Positions 24,429 to 33,356 of a stretch of 40,660 nucleotides of DNA are shown here, one piece after another. Position 1 is the stretch's first letter, and each line of letters starts with the position of its first letter. Made by a program: the position numbers and the translations under genes. The DNA is from JBGMEA01 sp964444065 (lineage in GTDB: Bacteria > Bacillota > Clostridia > Eubacteriales > Anaerofustaceae). The notes under the pieces are model-generated. The model did not search any database, was not told where the DNA came from, and saw only the letters and a program-made list of their open reading frames with translations. The stretch covers positions 1 to 40,660 of the forward strand of contig CAYUFL010000012.1 in assembly GCA_964444065.1 (NCBI GenBank). Reading direction: 5' to 3'.

Positions 24429-25493
24429 TTATTGCTTCAGCCCGGCAATCCATTCTTTATTTTCGATCAGTGCGCATCCGCCGCGGCTTTCTTTCAGTAA
24501 ATGATGCTGATCGCGAATTTCGCGAAGCAGTTTGGATTGCAGTGCTGTTTTGAGCGGCATTTCTTTTAAATTCAAATCGGAAAATGGTGCGAACGGGCAT
24601 GCTTCGAGTGCGCCGGTAGAACTGATATGCAGGAAACCACGTCCCGCCGCCATACAGCCGCCATACCGTTCTTCATCTCCGGGAAGCAGAATAACAAGCA
24701 TATCGTATTTCGCCGTCAATTCAATCTCCATGTTCCGCAGTTCGGATTTCTGATCTTCTGTCAAACAAATATCGAAATTTCCGTCCGCGGGAACATACTC
24801 AATCAAGAATGTTGCACGATTCCCGATTTGCTGCAAATGATCCAGATAATCGGAATGAACGATATCGTTGAAATTATTTTTTGTCAGTGTTGTGGAAGAA
24901 CCGAACAACATCTTCTTTTCATTCAGGCGATGCATGATTTGCATTGTATTTTCGTATACACCGTCGCCTCTCCGATTGTCGGTTGTCGGTTGGTCACCTT
25001 CGAGGCTGATGATTGGAATAATATTTTTTGTGCGATCCAGCATTTCGGTCGTTTTTGCATCAAGCAGCAGTCCGTTTGTAAACAAAACAAATATCGTGGA
25101 GGAATGTTTTTGCAGAATATCAAGAATTCCCTCCTTCATCAGGGGCTCTCCGCCTGCGATCATCACAACAGAAACGCCCAGATCAACGGATTCGTTTATA
25201 ATCCGACCGATTTCAGAGATCGGCATTTCTTCTGTTTTGTCCCTATGCTGCGCACAAGCATAACAGCCTGTGCAGGAAAGATTGCAATCGTTTGTGATGC
25301 TGATAATTAATATCGGCGGTACTGTGAGATCTTCATCGCGGAGCAGCCTTGCCCTTTCGGCAGACTGTTTTTTCATTTGTTTTGCGATATCCATGAATTT
25401 GATTGCATAGGATGGACGCTGTAATAAAAACCGCTTGTTTTTTGCCAACATTTCCGTCATAGCATCGTCAAATAGCTCAATTGATGTAGTCAT
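24429..25493 (-). CDS. Radical SAM protein with a SPASM-like C-terminal region
   Basis: The 354-residue protein has the radical SAM cluster motif CX3CX2C (C70, C74, C77 in CNLSCTGCYAC) in a TIM-barrel half with the MIAGGEPLM glycine motif. The C-terminal part, CMAAGRGFLHISSTGALEACPF and a later GGC, resembles the auxiliary-cluster region of SPASM enzymes, which often modify peptides or proteins. The substrate is unknown. I chose ATG 25493, with GAGGAA upstream; an upstream GTG would lie within that site. It is last in a leftward unit with the DUF2089 regulator, SHOCT-like, small and holin-like proteins, a setting that gives no clear pathway. Confidence 0.87.
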   Translation of the reverse strand: MTTSIELFDDAMTEMLAKNKRFLLQRPSYAIKFMDIAKQMKKQSAERARLLRDEDLTVPPILIISITNDCNLSCTGCYACAQHRDKTEEMPISEIGRIINESVDLGVSVVMIAGGEPLMKEGILDILQKHSSTIFVLFTNGLLLDAKTTEMLDRTKNIIPIISLEGDQPTTDNRRGDGVYENTMQIMHRLNEKKMLFGSSTTLTKNNFNDIVHSDYLDHLQQIGNRATFLIEYVPADGNFDICLTEDQKSELRNMEIELTAKYDMLVILLPGDEERYGGCMAAGRGFLHISSTGALEACPFAPFSDLNLKEMPLKTALQSKLLREIRDQHHLLKESRGGCALIENKEWIAGLKQ

Positions 25494-25506
25494 ATTGTTC
25501 CTCACT

Positions 25507-25884
25507 TTAGGATGTCTTTCCTCTTAGATACATTGTTTTTTGCGTATGTATGCGACTTGCGCGAATCAGGTCGTCCGTCACCATGATAACAGCAGAAATC
25601 AGGAACATCAACCAAAATCCGTGTGAAATAATTCCACCGCTGATTGCATTGGCAATGATCAGTGTCAGCATATTTGCAAAAATACTGGCAATCCCGAACG
25701 TAATGATATTGAATGGAAGCGCGATCACTGCAAGGATCGGTCGTAAGAAAGTATTCGCTATCGCCAGCACTGCGGATAATAGAAGGATACTTGCATAAGA
25801 ATCGGTATGCACCAACGAAATCATCGTCATGATCATGAGAACGAAAAAGTAGACCAAAGCTTTTATCAATATACGAATCATCAT
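25507..25884 (-). CDS. Phage holin-family (four-helix) membrane protein
   Basis: The 125 residues hold four hydrophobic helices with the conserved NTFLRPILAVIALPFNIITFGI segment typical of the small membrane family annotated as phage holin-like (PF04020-type). In most bacteria these are chromosomal proteins of unknown role and not lysis proteins; no phage genes are nearby. TTGAGG before the ATG lies inside the end of the upstream small gene, whose stop codon touches this start. Confidence 0.82.
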   Translation of the reverse strand: MMIRILIKALVYFFVLMIMTMISLVHTDSYASILLLSAVLAIANTFLRPILAVIALPFNIITFGIASIFANMLTLIIANAISGGIISHGFWLMFLISAVIMVTDDLIRASRIHTQKTMYLRGKTS

Positions 25885-26124
25885 TTACCTCAACAGAAGT
25901 TTAATTTTTACATGGTTTGTGCGGTCATATACATCAATATCCAACAGATCAAATCGTCCGAAACTGCGCAATTCAGAGATGAAGGTATCTGCGCAATGAA
26001 ATCCGAACCACACTTTTTTGTTGGCAAAACGAAACAGTATAAGCAAATCGGAAAACCCCTCCAGCACTTCCGTCAGGCATCGGAAGGGGAGCAAGATTGG
26101 GAGGTGAAATTTTCCGATATGCAT
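25885..26124 (-). CDS. Small unknown protein, 79 residues
   Basis: I do not recognise this gene. The frame starts at ATG 26124, 25 bases after the SHOCT-like gene stops, and its TAA directly precedes the ATG of the holin-like gene. This tight packing and a natural-looking composition (ending SFGRFDLLDIDVYDRTNHVKIK, with alternating hydrophobic residues) favour a real gene. The predicted beta-strand pattern has no signal or membrane segment. The ribosome site is weak, so it may rely on coupling or have another start. Without this gene the operon would have a 265-base gap. Confidence 0.5.
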   Translation of the reverse strand: MHIGKFHLPILLPFRCLTEVLEGFSDLLILFRFANKKVWFGFHCADTFISELRSFGRFDLLDIDVYDRTNHVKIKLLLR

Positions 26125-26149
26125 TTGTAAAATGATCCAGTTGGACGAT

Positions 26150-26563
26150 CTAGTCGACATATACTCGTACAATCGCGCCTTTTTCCGGTGTGCCTGCTTC
26201 CACATTGACAAGTTCTTCTGTTAACTCGCCGTTTTCGAACATCTCGATCAAACCCTTCAAATCAATGGAATCAAGATCAATACCCTGCTCGGATAAATCC
26301 GATTTGACATCTTTTGGCACAAGAGAAAGGAATCCGGCGGCTTTTTTTGCCACAGAAAGCGGAATATTCACATTGACTTTTGCCTGGTTTTCAATCGCAG
26401 GGTCGGTGGTATCCACACGGACGCGTAACATCGATTTCGAATTTTTTGAAATTGTTTGTTTCTCATTCGGCTGTATCGCTGCAATCAGGCGCTCTCCCTC
26501 TTCCGTGGTAATCTTGCCGTTTTTGACCATTTCCAATACTTGTAAAATTTCATCGTTCATCAT
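26150..26563 (-). CDS. SHOCT-like domain protein
   Basis: The 137-residue protein opens with a short helical SHOCT-like module (EILQVLEMVKNGKITTEEGERLIAAI), then an Ala/Val-rich region beginning RVRVDT and a second ELTEELVNVE segment. Proteins like this often pair with DUF2089 regulators in Firmicutes and are thought to assist oligomerisation or membrane association; the exact role is unknown. AAGGT supports start 26563. It follows DUF2089 by 15 bases. Confidence 0.75.
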   Translation of the reverse strand: MMNDEILQVLEMVKNGKITTEEGERLIAAIQPNEKQTISKNSKSMLRVRVDTTDPAIENQAKVNVNIPLSVAKKAAGFLSLVPKDVKSDLSEQGIDLDSIDLKGLIEMFENGELTEELVNVEAGTPEKGAIVRVYVD

Positions 26564-26578
26564 TATTTACCTTCTTTC

Positions 26579-26953
26579 TTATAAATCTCGGAGCATATCT
26601 GCCGCTTGATCGGCAGATATTTCACCGTTGTTCAGTTTTTCGAAAATCGCTTTGCGCTCTTCTTTTACTGCATCACTGGATGCGGAAGCATTCAGCCCAA
26701 GTTTTCTTATGACTGCATCGAGCTTTCCTCGAACGGTCGGGTAAGAAATGCCAAGTTCTTTTTCGACATCCTTGATGTTTCCTCTGCACTTAATGAATGT
26801 CAACAGAAAATATGACTCCTCATCGGACAGATTGCAGAATTCGCATCCATTGAAATGTCCGTTCAGCGCACTGCCGCATTTTTTGCAGGTAAGTGCCGTA
26901 ATTTCATATTCACCGGAGCAAACAGGACAGACTGTGGGAGCCTTCAGCTTCAT
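26579..26953 (-). CDS. DUF2089 zinc-ribbon / helix-turn-helix regulator
   Basis: The 124-residue protein has an N-terminal zinc ribbon (C9, C12, C23, C26, with further C37 and C40) and a helix-turn-helix (KDVEKELGISYPTVRGKLDAVIRKLG) followed by a short SHOCT-like tail. This is the DUF2089 architecture, a likely DNA-binding regulator. It is first in a five-gene unit reading from a TTGACA/TATATT promoter, and a series of TTAATA repeats flanks and overlaps that promoter, so autoregulation is plausible. Start 26953 has AGAGGTGG upstream. Confidence 0.85.
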   Translation of the reverse strand: MKLKAPTVCPVCSGEYEITALTCKKCGSALNGHFNGCEFCNLSDEESYFLLTFIKCRGNIKDVEKELGISYPTVRGKLDAVIRKLGLNASASSDAVKEERKAIFEKLNNGEISADQAADMLRDL

Positions 26954-26985
26954 AAACCACCTCTTTGGATCAATAATATCAAACT

Positions 26986-27014
26986 AATATATAACATAAT
27001 GTTAATAATGTCAA
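26986..27014 (-). promoter_or_regulatory. Promoter of the DUF2089 operon
   Basis: TTGACA (27009-27014) and TATATT (26986-26991) are 17 bases apart on the minus strand, about 30 bases before the start codon. A TTAATA repeat lies just inside the -35 region. Confidence 0.78.
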
Positions 27015-27058
27015 TACATATATTAATAAGATTAATAATTATATTAAATATGTTAATA
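27001..27058. repeat. Series of TTAATA-type repeats upstream of the DUF2089 operon
   Basis: Near-identical seven-base units, GTTAATA or ATTAATA, begin at 27001, 27022, 27031 and 27052, with a looser copy near 27042. Spacing is close to one or two helical turns, so they face the same side of the DNA. This fits binding sites for an oligomeric regulator such as the adjacent DUF2089 protein, but low sequence complexity alone could also produce it. Confidence 0.5.
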
Positions 27059-27102
27059 TTATGCCTGGGATCTGTAATTCAAAAAAAACAAGCGGATAAT
27101 GG

Positions 27103-27132
27103 TTGACTTCTAAATAACGTCTCCTGTAAAAT
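27103..27132 (+). promoter_or_regulatory. Promoter of the rpoZ-priA-thiN block
   Basis: TTGACT (27103-27108) and TAAAAT (27127-27132) are 18 bases apart. The start would be near 27139, about 20 bases before rpoZ. No clear internal promoter or terminator appears until after thiN, so this may drive an 11 kb transcript. Confidence 0.65.
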
Positions 27133-27159
27133 ATAGTAGAAGTAAAGGAATGGTGAAAG

Positions 27160-27390
27160 ATGAAAAACACGCAAACAGAAAGTTTGATCAAGCCCTCAAT
27201 CGATAATCTGCTTACTAAGGTTGAGAATAAATATGTACTTTCTCTTTTGGCTGCAAAACGCGCAAGAGAACTGTTTAACGGCGAAGATCCTTTGATTGAT
27301 GAATTTTATATCAATAAGGTTACCACCGCCATCAATGAAATAGATCAGGGTAAGGTGACATACAGCAAATCGGATGATGCTGCCGTTTAA
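27160..27390 (+). CDS. rpoZ: RNA polymerase omega subunit
   Basis: The 76-residue protein has the omega signature IKPSIDNLLTKVENKYVLSLLAAKRARELF. Omega stabilises the beta-prime subunit in RNA polymerase. Its place directly before priA agrees with the Firmicutes gmk-rpoZ-(coaBC)-priA order, though gmk and coaBC are absent here. AAAGGAA upstream serves as ribosome site. The stop codon is three bases before the priA start. Confidence 0.93.
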   Translation: MKNTQTESLIKPSIDNLLTKVENKYVLSLLAAKRARELFNGEDPLIDEFYINKVTTAINEIDQGKVTYSKSDDAAV

Positions 27391-27393
27391 GCC

Positions 27394-29832
27394 ATGAAGT
27401 ACGCACAGGTCTTTATTGACAACAATTCGGCTGCGACAGATCAGGTTTATGACTATCGCATACCGGAGTATATGAATCAAATACTTGAGCCTGCCATGAG
27501 AGTTGCTGTTCCGTTCGGAAAAGGCAACAGACTTTGTCAGGCTTTTGTGATTGGACTGAAAGATGTTTCTGAATATGAGGAATCAAAACTCAAGGACATT
27601 GCCGAAGTTATTGATTGCGAACCGATTATACCGCTTTATCTGATTGATGTAGCGGTATTTCTGCGTGAACAATATTTTTGCACTTATGCGGAAGCGATTC
27701 GAACCGTATCGCCATCTATGGACAAAATTGTCAGGAAGGTGACATATCAGCCGTTGGATCGTGAACAGGGTGAACTTGCGCAAGATCGGCAACAGGTGAT
27801 GGATATTATTCGGAAAACCCCAGGAATTACGCTTAAAAGCATCAAAATAAAGACCGGATTTGAAATCAGTGAATTGCAGCGGCAGCTCTCTTATCTGCTG
27901 AAACAAAAATATATCGAGTCGATTGAAGAATTTTCATCCAGCGGCAAAGAAACATTCGAGGAATGGATTTATATTGAAGATCATGGTGTGAGTTTGGATG
28001 ATTATCTGATGATTGTTGGGACAAGAGCCAAGAAACAAAGGGAAATCATTTCGTATTTATATGAATTTCCAAACGGGATTCTCAAAAAAGAATTGCAGGA
28101 ACATACCGGTGCAACAACAAACATTATCGGCAAACTGGATGAATTGTCTCTCATTCGCATGCTTAAGAAAAAAGTAAAAAATAATTGTACCGAGAATATT
28201 CAAAGAGAACCATACGAATTAAATCTCGATCAGCAAACAGTGTTAACCGAATATTGTGCCGCAAAAGATACTCAGAATAAGTTTTTACTCTTTGGCGTGA
28301 CCGGGAGCGGCAAAACAGCTGTTTATTTTCGCATCTTCGAAGAAATGATCCGCGAAAATAAACAGTGTCTGTTATTGGTGCCGGAGATATCTCTTACACC
28401 ACAGATGATGAAACTCGTTACGTCTCGTTTCGGTGATATCGTTGGAATCATGCATTCCAAACTGACCCAGACGGAGCAGTATGAAGAATTCTTAAAGGTC
28501 AAAAACGGAACATCGAAAATCGTACTCGGTGCGCGCTCCGCTTTATTTATGCCATTTCGTGATCTGGGCTTAATCGTCGTTGATGAAGAACATGAAACAT
28601 CATATAAATCATCGCAGTCACCGCGGTACGATACAGTAGAGGTTGCAAATTTTATCGCGGATACGATCAATTGCAGATTGATTCTTTCCAGCGCGACACC
28701 GTCACCCGAATCTTATTGGAAAGCACTGAACGGAGAATATCAGCTGCTCAAACTTCCCCTGCGTGCAAACGGAACGCCATTGCCGACTATCAGCATCATT
28801 GACATGCGAGATGAACTCTATAGCGGAAACCGCACACCGATCAGTCATATGCTTCAGAAAAAAATCAGCGAACGTCTTGAAAAAAGAGAACAGATTGTTT
28901 TATTTTTAAACAGAAGAGGGTATAATACCTATGTTTTCTGCAGAGCGTGCGGGTACATTGAGAAATGCCCGAATTGTGATGTATCGCTCACATATCATTT
29001 TCAGGATCAGTCGATGGTGTGCCATTACTGCGGATATAAAAAACAGATGCCTCAGAAATGCCCTTCCTGCGGAAGTGAAAAAATCAAACATATGGGTACC
29101 GGCACGGAAAAAATAGAACAATTTGTGCGCCAAATGTTTCCGGCGGCGGCAGTTCTTCGACTTGATTCGGATACGGCAAAATACAAAGGGGCGTATGAGT
29201 CCATACTCGGTAAATTTGCCCGCGGTGAGGCGGATATTCTCATTGGGACGCAAATGGTTGTAAAAGGTTTGGACTTCGATAATGTGTCTCTCGTTGGAAT
29301 CCTTCTTGCGGACACATCCCTGAATTTCCCTGATTTGAATGCTGCATCCAGAACATTTCAATTGACGGAGCAGGCGGCGGGAAGAGCCGGACGAAGAGCA
29401 GCTCAGGGCGAGGTCATTCTGCAGACGTATCTGCCGGACGATCCGACTTTGGTGTATGCATCTTTGCATGACTATGAAGGTTTCTACCAATATGATATTG
29501 CGCACAGACAGCAAATGGGATACCCCCCTTTTACAGAAATTATTGGAATTTTCACGGCAAGCGAAACAGAAGACGTCAGTAAGGAAGACTGTACAGAAAT
29601 TTTTCATAATGTGAACAGAATCATCTGTGAATTGAATGATGCTGAAGTAAAGGTATACGAACCGGCACCGGCATTTATACAAAAACTAAAGAATAAATAT
29701 ATTTTTCATATGTTGGTGCGCTATCCGAAAGATCATGCATTTAAAGAGGCATTTCGTAAACAATATAACGAAATTAAGCTGTCGGTAAAATCCAATGTGT
29801 TTGTAGAAATCAATCCAATCACATTGTTGTAA
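27394..29832 (+). CDS. priA: Primosomal protein N' (replication restart helicase PriA)
   Basis: The 812-residue protein has the PriA 3'-DNA-binding domain at the N-terminus (RVAVPFGKGNR), a winged-helix region, then a superfamily 2 helicase core with Walker A GVTGSGKT at about 304-311 and VVDEEHE. Between the two helicase lobes, at about 515-555, eight cysteines (CRACGYIEKCPNC and CHYCGYKKQMPQKCPSC) bind two zinc ions. Lobe two contains GTQMVVKGLDF. PriA reloads the replisome at stalled forks. It follows rpoZ by three bases and precedes def. Confidence 0.97.
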   Translation: MKYAQVFIDNNSAATDQVYDYRIPEYMNQILEPAMRVAVPFGKGNRLCQAFVIGLKDVSEYEESKLKDIAEVIDCEPIIPLYLIDVAVFLREQYFCTYAEAIRTVSPSMDKIVRKVTYQPLDREQGELAQDRQQVMDIIRKTPGITLKSIKIKTGFEISELQRQLSYLLKQKYIESIEEFSSSGKETFEEWIYIEDHGVSLDDYLMIVGTRAKKQREIISYLYEFPNGILKKELQEHTGATTNIIGKLDELSLIRMLKKKVKNNCTENIQREPYELNLDQQTVLTEYCAAKDTQNKFLLFGVTGSGKTAVYFRIFEEMIRENKQCLLLVPEISLTPQMMKLVTSRFGDIVGIMHSKLTQTEQYEEFLKVKNGTSKIVLGARSALFMPFRDLGLIVVDEEHETSYKSSQSPRYDTVEVANFIADTINCRLILSSATPSPESYWKALNGEYQLLKLPLRANGTPLPTISIIDMRDELYSGNRTPISHMLQKKISERLEKREQIVLFLNRRGYNTYVFCRACGYIEKCPNCDVSLTYHFQDQSMVCHYCGYKKQMPQKCPSCGSEKIKHMGTGTEKIEQFVRQMFPAAAVLRLDSDTAKYKGAYESILGKFARGEADILIGTQMVVKGLDFDNVSLVGILLADTSLNFPDLNAASRTFQLTEQAAGRAGRRAAQGEVILQTYLPDDPTLVYASLHDYEGFYQYDIAHRQQMGYPPFTEIIGIFTASETEDVSKEDCTEIFHNVNRIICELNDAEVKVYEPAPAFIQKLKNKYIFHMLVRYPKDHAFKEAFRKQYNEIKLSVKSNVFVEINPITLL

Positions 29833-29845
29833 ATAAGGAGGAGAC

Positions 29846-30358
29846 ATGGCAACCAGAACGATTAGAATTGAAGGCGATGAAATACTCAAGAAAAAGAGCA
29901 GAAACGTAGATGTGGTTGATGAAAGAATCAAAATGATTCTGGATGATATGGCCGAAACGATGTATGAAGCAAACGGTTTGGGGCTTGCTGCCGTGCAGGT
30001 GGGTATTCTTAGAAGATTGGTGACAATCGATGTTGGAAACGGACTGATTAAATTGATTAATCCCGTTATCGTTGACAAAGACGGGGAAGAAGTGAAGAGG
30101 GAAGGTTGTTTGAGTGTGCCGGATATACACGGCATGGTAAAACGACCGATATGTGTAACCGTAAAAGCGATCAATGAAGATGGCGATGAAATTACGATTG
30201 AAGCGACGGGACTGTATAAAAAAGCACTCTGCCATGAACTTGATCACTTGGATGGCATTCTGTTTACCGATATTGCGGAAAGTGTATTCAGTGCAAGTGA
30301 GCCGTTTGAAGACGAAGGCGACGAAATGGATTTCGAGGAAGAAAACGAGGAACTTTAA
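29846..30358 (+). CDS. def: Peptide deformylase
   Basis: The 170-residue metalloenzyme removes the formyl group from new proteins. All three motifs are intact: GLGLAAVQ (44-51), EGCLSVP with metal ligand C88, and HELDH with H130, catalytic E131 and H134. An acidic tail of about 25 residues follows the core. AAGGAGGAG precedes the ATG. Its TAA overlaps the ATG of fmt by one base, pairing the enzymes that add and remove the formyl group. Confidence 0.97.
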   Translation: MATRTIRIEGDEILKKKSRNVDVVDERIKMILDDMAETMYEANGLGLAAVQVGILRRLVTIDVGNGLIKLINPVIVDKDGEEVKREGCLSVPDIHGMVKRPICVTVKAINEDGDEITIEATGLYKKALCHELDHLDGILFTDIAESVFSASEPFEDEGDEMDFEEENEEL

Positions 30359-31293
30359 TGCGAGTGATTTATATGGGCACGCCGAACTTTGCAGTTGCTC
30401 CGCTTGAAGCAATTGCGGAGGCAGGACATGAGGTTGTTGCAGTACTCACGCAACCGGATAAACCGAACTCGAGACGCGGGAAAGACATCATATTTTCTCC
30501 TGTCAAACAAGCTGCGTTGAAACGTAGTTTGCCTGTCTATCAGCCTGTTAATATATCGGATGATATGATTGTTGCAACCCTGCGTGCATTGTGTGCTGAT
30601 ATTATCATCGTTTGTGCCTATGGACAATTGTTAAAAAGCAATGTTTTGAATTTGACAAAATATGGATGCATCAACATTCATGCATCACTGCTGCCGAAAT
30701 ATCGCGGCGCAGCTCCTGTGCATCGGGCGATTATTGATGGACAATCAGAAACCGGCGTTACACTTATGTATATGAACGAAGGTCTCGATACGGGAGATAT
30801 CATGATATCCGAGCGGATCTTAATAACAATGAACGATACGGTCGGTACCTTATTTGATCGACTAAGCGATCTTGGCGCAGAACTGATCGTAAAAGGGATG
30901 AAGTTGCTTTCGCTGGGCACTGCACCAAGAACACCGCAGAATGATGCGCAAAGTTCTTATGCAAATAAAATAAGTAAAACAGAGTGCAGCATTGACTTTT
31001 CTTTGGATGCAACAATCGTATATAACAAAATCCGCGGTTTGAATCCTTTCCCTGGCGCATATACAATATTTAATCGGAAAATAATCAAGTTGTACGATAC
31101 GAAACTTCTGAGCGAATGTTATAATATGCAGGCAGGAACACTGGTCAAAACAGAAGACGATGGAATTGTGGTTGTTTGCAGAAATGGGAGTATTCTTATT
31201 GAAACCTTAAAACCGGAAGGCAAGCGACTGATGAAAGCCGTTGAGTTTTGGGCAGGGCTGCAAGATAAAGAAAATGCAAAATTTGACATTTAG
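30358..31293 (+). CDS. fmt: Methionyl-tRNA formyltransferase
   Basis: The 311-residue protein has the formyltransferase Rossmann domain with catalytic N106, H108 and D144 (CINIHASLLPKYRG and GLDTGDIM) and a C-terminal OB-fold that grips the initiator tRNA. It formylates Met-tRNA using 10-formyl-tetrahydrofolate. Start and stop overlap with def (TAATG) shows translational coupling. Confidence 0.97.
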   Translation: MRVIYMGTPNFAVAPLEAIAEAGHEVVAVLTQPDKPNSRRGKDIIFSPVKQAALKRSLPVYQPVNISDDMIVATLRALCADIIIVCAYGQLLKSNVLNLTKYGCINIHASLLPKYRGAAPVHRAIIDGQSETGVTLMYMNEGLDTGDIMISERILITMNDTVGTLFDRLSDLGAELIVKGMKLLSLGTAPRTPQNDAQSSYANKISKTECSIDFSLDATIVYNKIRGLNPFPGAYTIFNRKIIKLYDTKLLSECYNMQAGTLVKTEDDGIVVVCRNGSILIETLKPEGKRLMKAVEFWAGLQDKENAKFDI

Positions 31294-31307
31294 CAGGAGT
31301 AAATTTT

Positions 31308-31991
31308 ATGTATTTTATGTGGTACAGTGCATACTGGGTATTGATTCCGGGTTTGTTGATTGCTGCATATGCGCAATTTAAAGTAAATTCGGCATTCAAT
31401 CAATATAAAATGGTCGCGAACAGCCGTGGTATCAGCGGTGCGGATGCCGCCAGAATGATTCTTGATGCGAACGGTTTGTCGGACGTGCAAATCGGACAGA
31501 GCGGGGGAAAGCTAAGTGATAATTATAATCCCAAAAACAAAACACTGAATCTTTCTGCTGATGTATTGAGAGGACGAAGTATTGCGGCGATCAGCATTGC
31601 CGCGCATGAATGCGGACACGCGATTCAGCACAAAGAGGACTATGCACCCGTGCGTATCAGAACTGCGATGGTTCCCGTTGTGAATATCGCATCTATGTTT
31701 TCTTGGGTGCTGATTATTGCAGGTTTTATCTTCAGTATCTTCAATATGACAATGATCGGTATTATCTTCTTCAGCACCACAGTTGTTTTTCAGCTCGTAA
31801 CGCTCCCCGTGGAATTTAATGCATCCTCCAGAGCGCTTGTCCAGTTAAGAACACTCGGCATTGCGAACGAAACGGAAATATACGGTGCAAAGAAAGTGCT
31901 TGATGCTGCTGCATTGACTTATGTCGCGGCATTAATCGTAGCTATTTTACAATTACTCAGACTGTTGCTTATATTCGGAAGACGGAATTAA
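31308..31991 (+). CDS. Membrane zinc metallopeptidase (YugP family)
   Basis: The 227-residue protein has an N-terminal membrane helix, the zinc motif HECGH (H100, E101, H104) followed by two hydrophobic hairpins, and a C-terminal helix. This is the neutral zinc metallopeptidase family PF04298-type common in this gene block in Firmicutes. The substrate is unknown; the active site probably faces the cytoplasm or lies within the membrane. GCAGGAGT upstream supports the start. It sits between fmt and rsmB. Confidence 0.9.
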   Translation: MYFMWYSAYWVLIPGLLIAAYAQFKVNSAFNQYKMVANSRGISGADAARMILDANGLSDVQIGQSGGKLSDNYNPKNKTLNLSADVLRGRSIAAISIAAHECGHAIQHKEDYAPVRIRTAMVPVVNIASMFSWVLIIAGFIFSIFNMTMIGIIFFSTTVVFQLVTLPVEFNASSRALVQLRTLGIANETEIYGAKKVLDAAALTYVAALIVAILQLLRLLLIFGRRN

Positions 31992-32002
31992 AAGGATAAC
32001 AA

Positions 32003-33352
32003 ATGAAAATAAATATCTCACCGGCCAGAACAGCCGCGTATAAAATTCTGTATGATGTGTTCGAAAACAAAGCATTCAGTAATATTTCGGTTAACAAGCA
32101 CATTGATCTGTCGCTGAAAAATGAAAGTGACAGAAAATTGGCAGTGCATATCGTATACGGAACCATTAAGAAAAAGAACCGACTTGAAAAAATATTGTCG
32201 GAGTTTTCCAATATACCTGTTGAACAAATCCATCCGAGCGTTCGGGTGATTTTGTTTTTCAGCCTGTATCAAATTGTGTACATGGATAAAATTCCCGAAT
32301 ACGCACTTGTAAACGATGCGGCAAATATGTGCAAATTTTATCGGCAGCAAGCTGCGGTAGGTTTTGCAAACGCGGTACTTCGCAACGCAATCCGACAGAA
32401 AACATCACTGCTGAAAAAAGAATCCGATCCGCAACAATTGCTTCATGCGGAATACGGATTTCCGATTTGGCTGACAGAAATGCTCAAAAATCAATACAGC
32501 ATGGAGAAAATCATTTCGTTTGCGCAAGCATCTGAGGATATCCCCGAAATCTATATTAAAGTCAATACATATAAAACGAACGAATCTTCGTTGATGGATG
32601 CCTTTGCTGAAAAAGGTATCGTGACGGAAAAGACTTATGTTCCTGATACTTTAAAAGTGATCGGAACGAATAATATTTTTATGTCCGAGGAATATAAAAA
32701 AGGGTTATTTTTTGCCCAGGATATCTCCGGCACTCTTTCGGGCTTTTCATTAAACCCGAATCATGGTGATAAAATCATCGATCTCTGCAGTGCACCCGGT
32801 GGAAAGAGCTTTCATGCGGCAATTTTATCCGATAATACCGACATCCTGTCTTGCGATATTATTCCGAATAAATTGGAGTTGGTCAAACGTAGCGCGAGGC
32901 AGCTTGGTCTGAGCGGAATCAAAGTCGTCAAGCGTGATGCATCAGTGTTGTGGGCTGATGAACAAGAGCAGTATGACAAGGTTATCTGCGATGTACCCTG
33001 CTCCGGGATCGGTGTGATCAGAAGAAAACCGGACATTTTATCTCGCATTACGAAGGAATATATAACCGAATTAATAGCACTCCAGAAATCCATACTGGAG
33101 AACGGTATTCATTATCTGAAGCCCGGCGGAATCTTGATATATTCGACCTGTACAATTAATCGAGACGAGAATACAGGTGTCGTGGAATCGATGATGCGTG
33201 AACGGAATGATCTGGAACTTGTCCCGATCACAATGCCTTTTCAATTGAAAACAGTACACCCCGAAATGCAAAACGGGATGTTACAGCTGTTTCCGGGTGA
33301 TGATGAATGTGACGGCTTTTTTATGGCAAAAATAATGAGAAAAAAACGGTAA
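32003..33352 (+). CDS. rsmB: 16S rRNA (cytosine-967-C5)-methyltransferase RsmB
   Basis: The 449-residue protein has an N-terminal NusB-like RNA-binding domain (1 to about 140) and a SAM-dependent methyltransferase domain with DLCSAPGGKSFHA (SAM loop), CDVPCSGIGV and YSTCTINRDENTGVV; the two cysteines in PCSG and STCT are the usual acid/base and nucleophile of m5C enzymes. It modifies a helix of 16S rRNA. It ends four bases before rlmN, another rRNA methylase. Confidence 0.96.
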   Translation: MKINISPARTAAYKILYDVFENKAFSNISVNKHIDLSLKNESDRKLAVHIVYGTIKKKNRLEKILSEFSNIPVEQIHPSVRVILFFSLYQIVYMDKIPEYALVNDAANMCKFYRQQAAVGFANAVLRNAIRQKTSLLKKESDPQQLLHAEYGFPIWLTEMLKNQYSMEKIISFAQASEDIPEIYIKVNTYKTNESSLMDAFAEKGIVTEKTYVPDTLKVIGTNNIFMSEEYKKGLFFAQDISGTLSGFSLNPNHGDKIIDLCSAPGGKSFHAAILSDNTDILSCDIIPNKLELVKRSARQLGLSGIKVVKRDASVLWADEQEQYDKVICDVPCSGIGVIRRKPDILSRITKEYITELIALQKSILENGIHYLKPGGILIYSTCTINRDENTGVVESMMRERNDLELVPITMPFQLKTVHPEMQNGMLQLFPGDDECDGFFMAKIMRKKR

Positions 33353-33356
33353 CGAG

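Noticed and set aside
25507..25884. Prophage remnant, because of the holin-family gene
   Set aside because: No other phage gene, integrase or attachment site is visible, and this membrane family is usually chromosomal and unrelated to lysis.
28906..29682. Minus-strand frame of 258 codons inside priA
   Set aside because: It is antisense to the conserved zinc and helicase region of PriA, with a composition rich in Arg, Cys and Ile and no recognisable domain.
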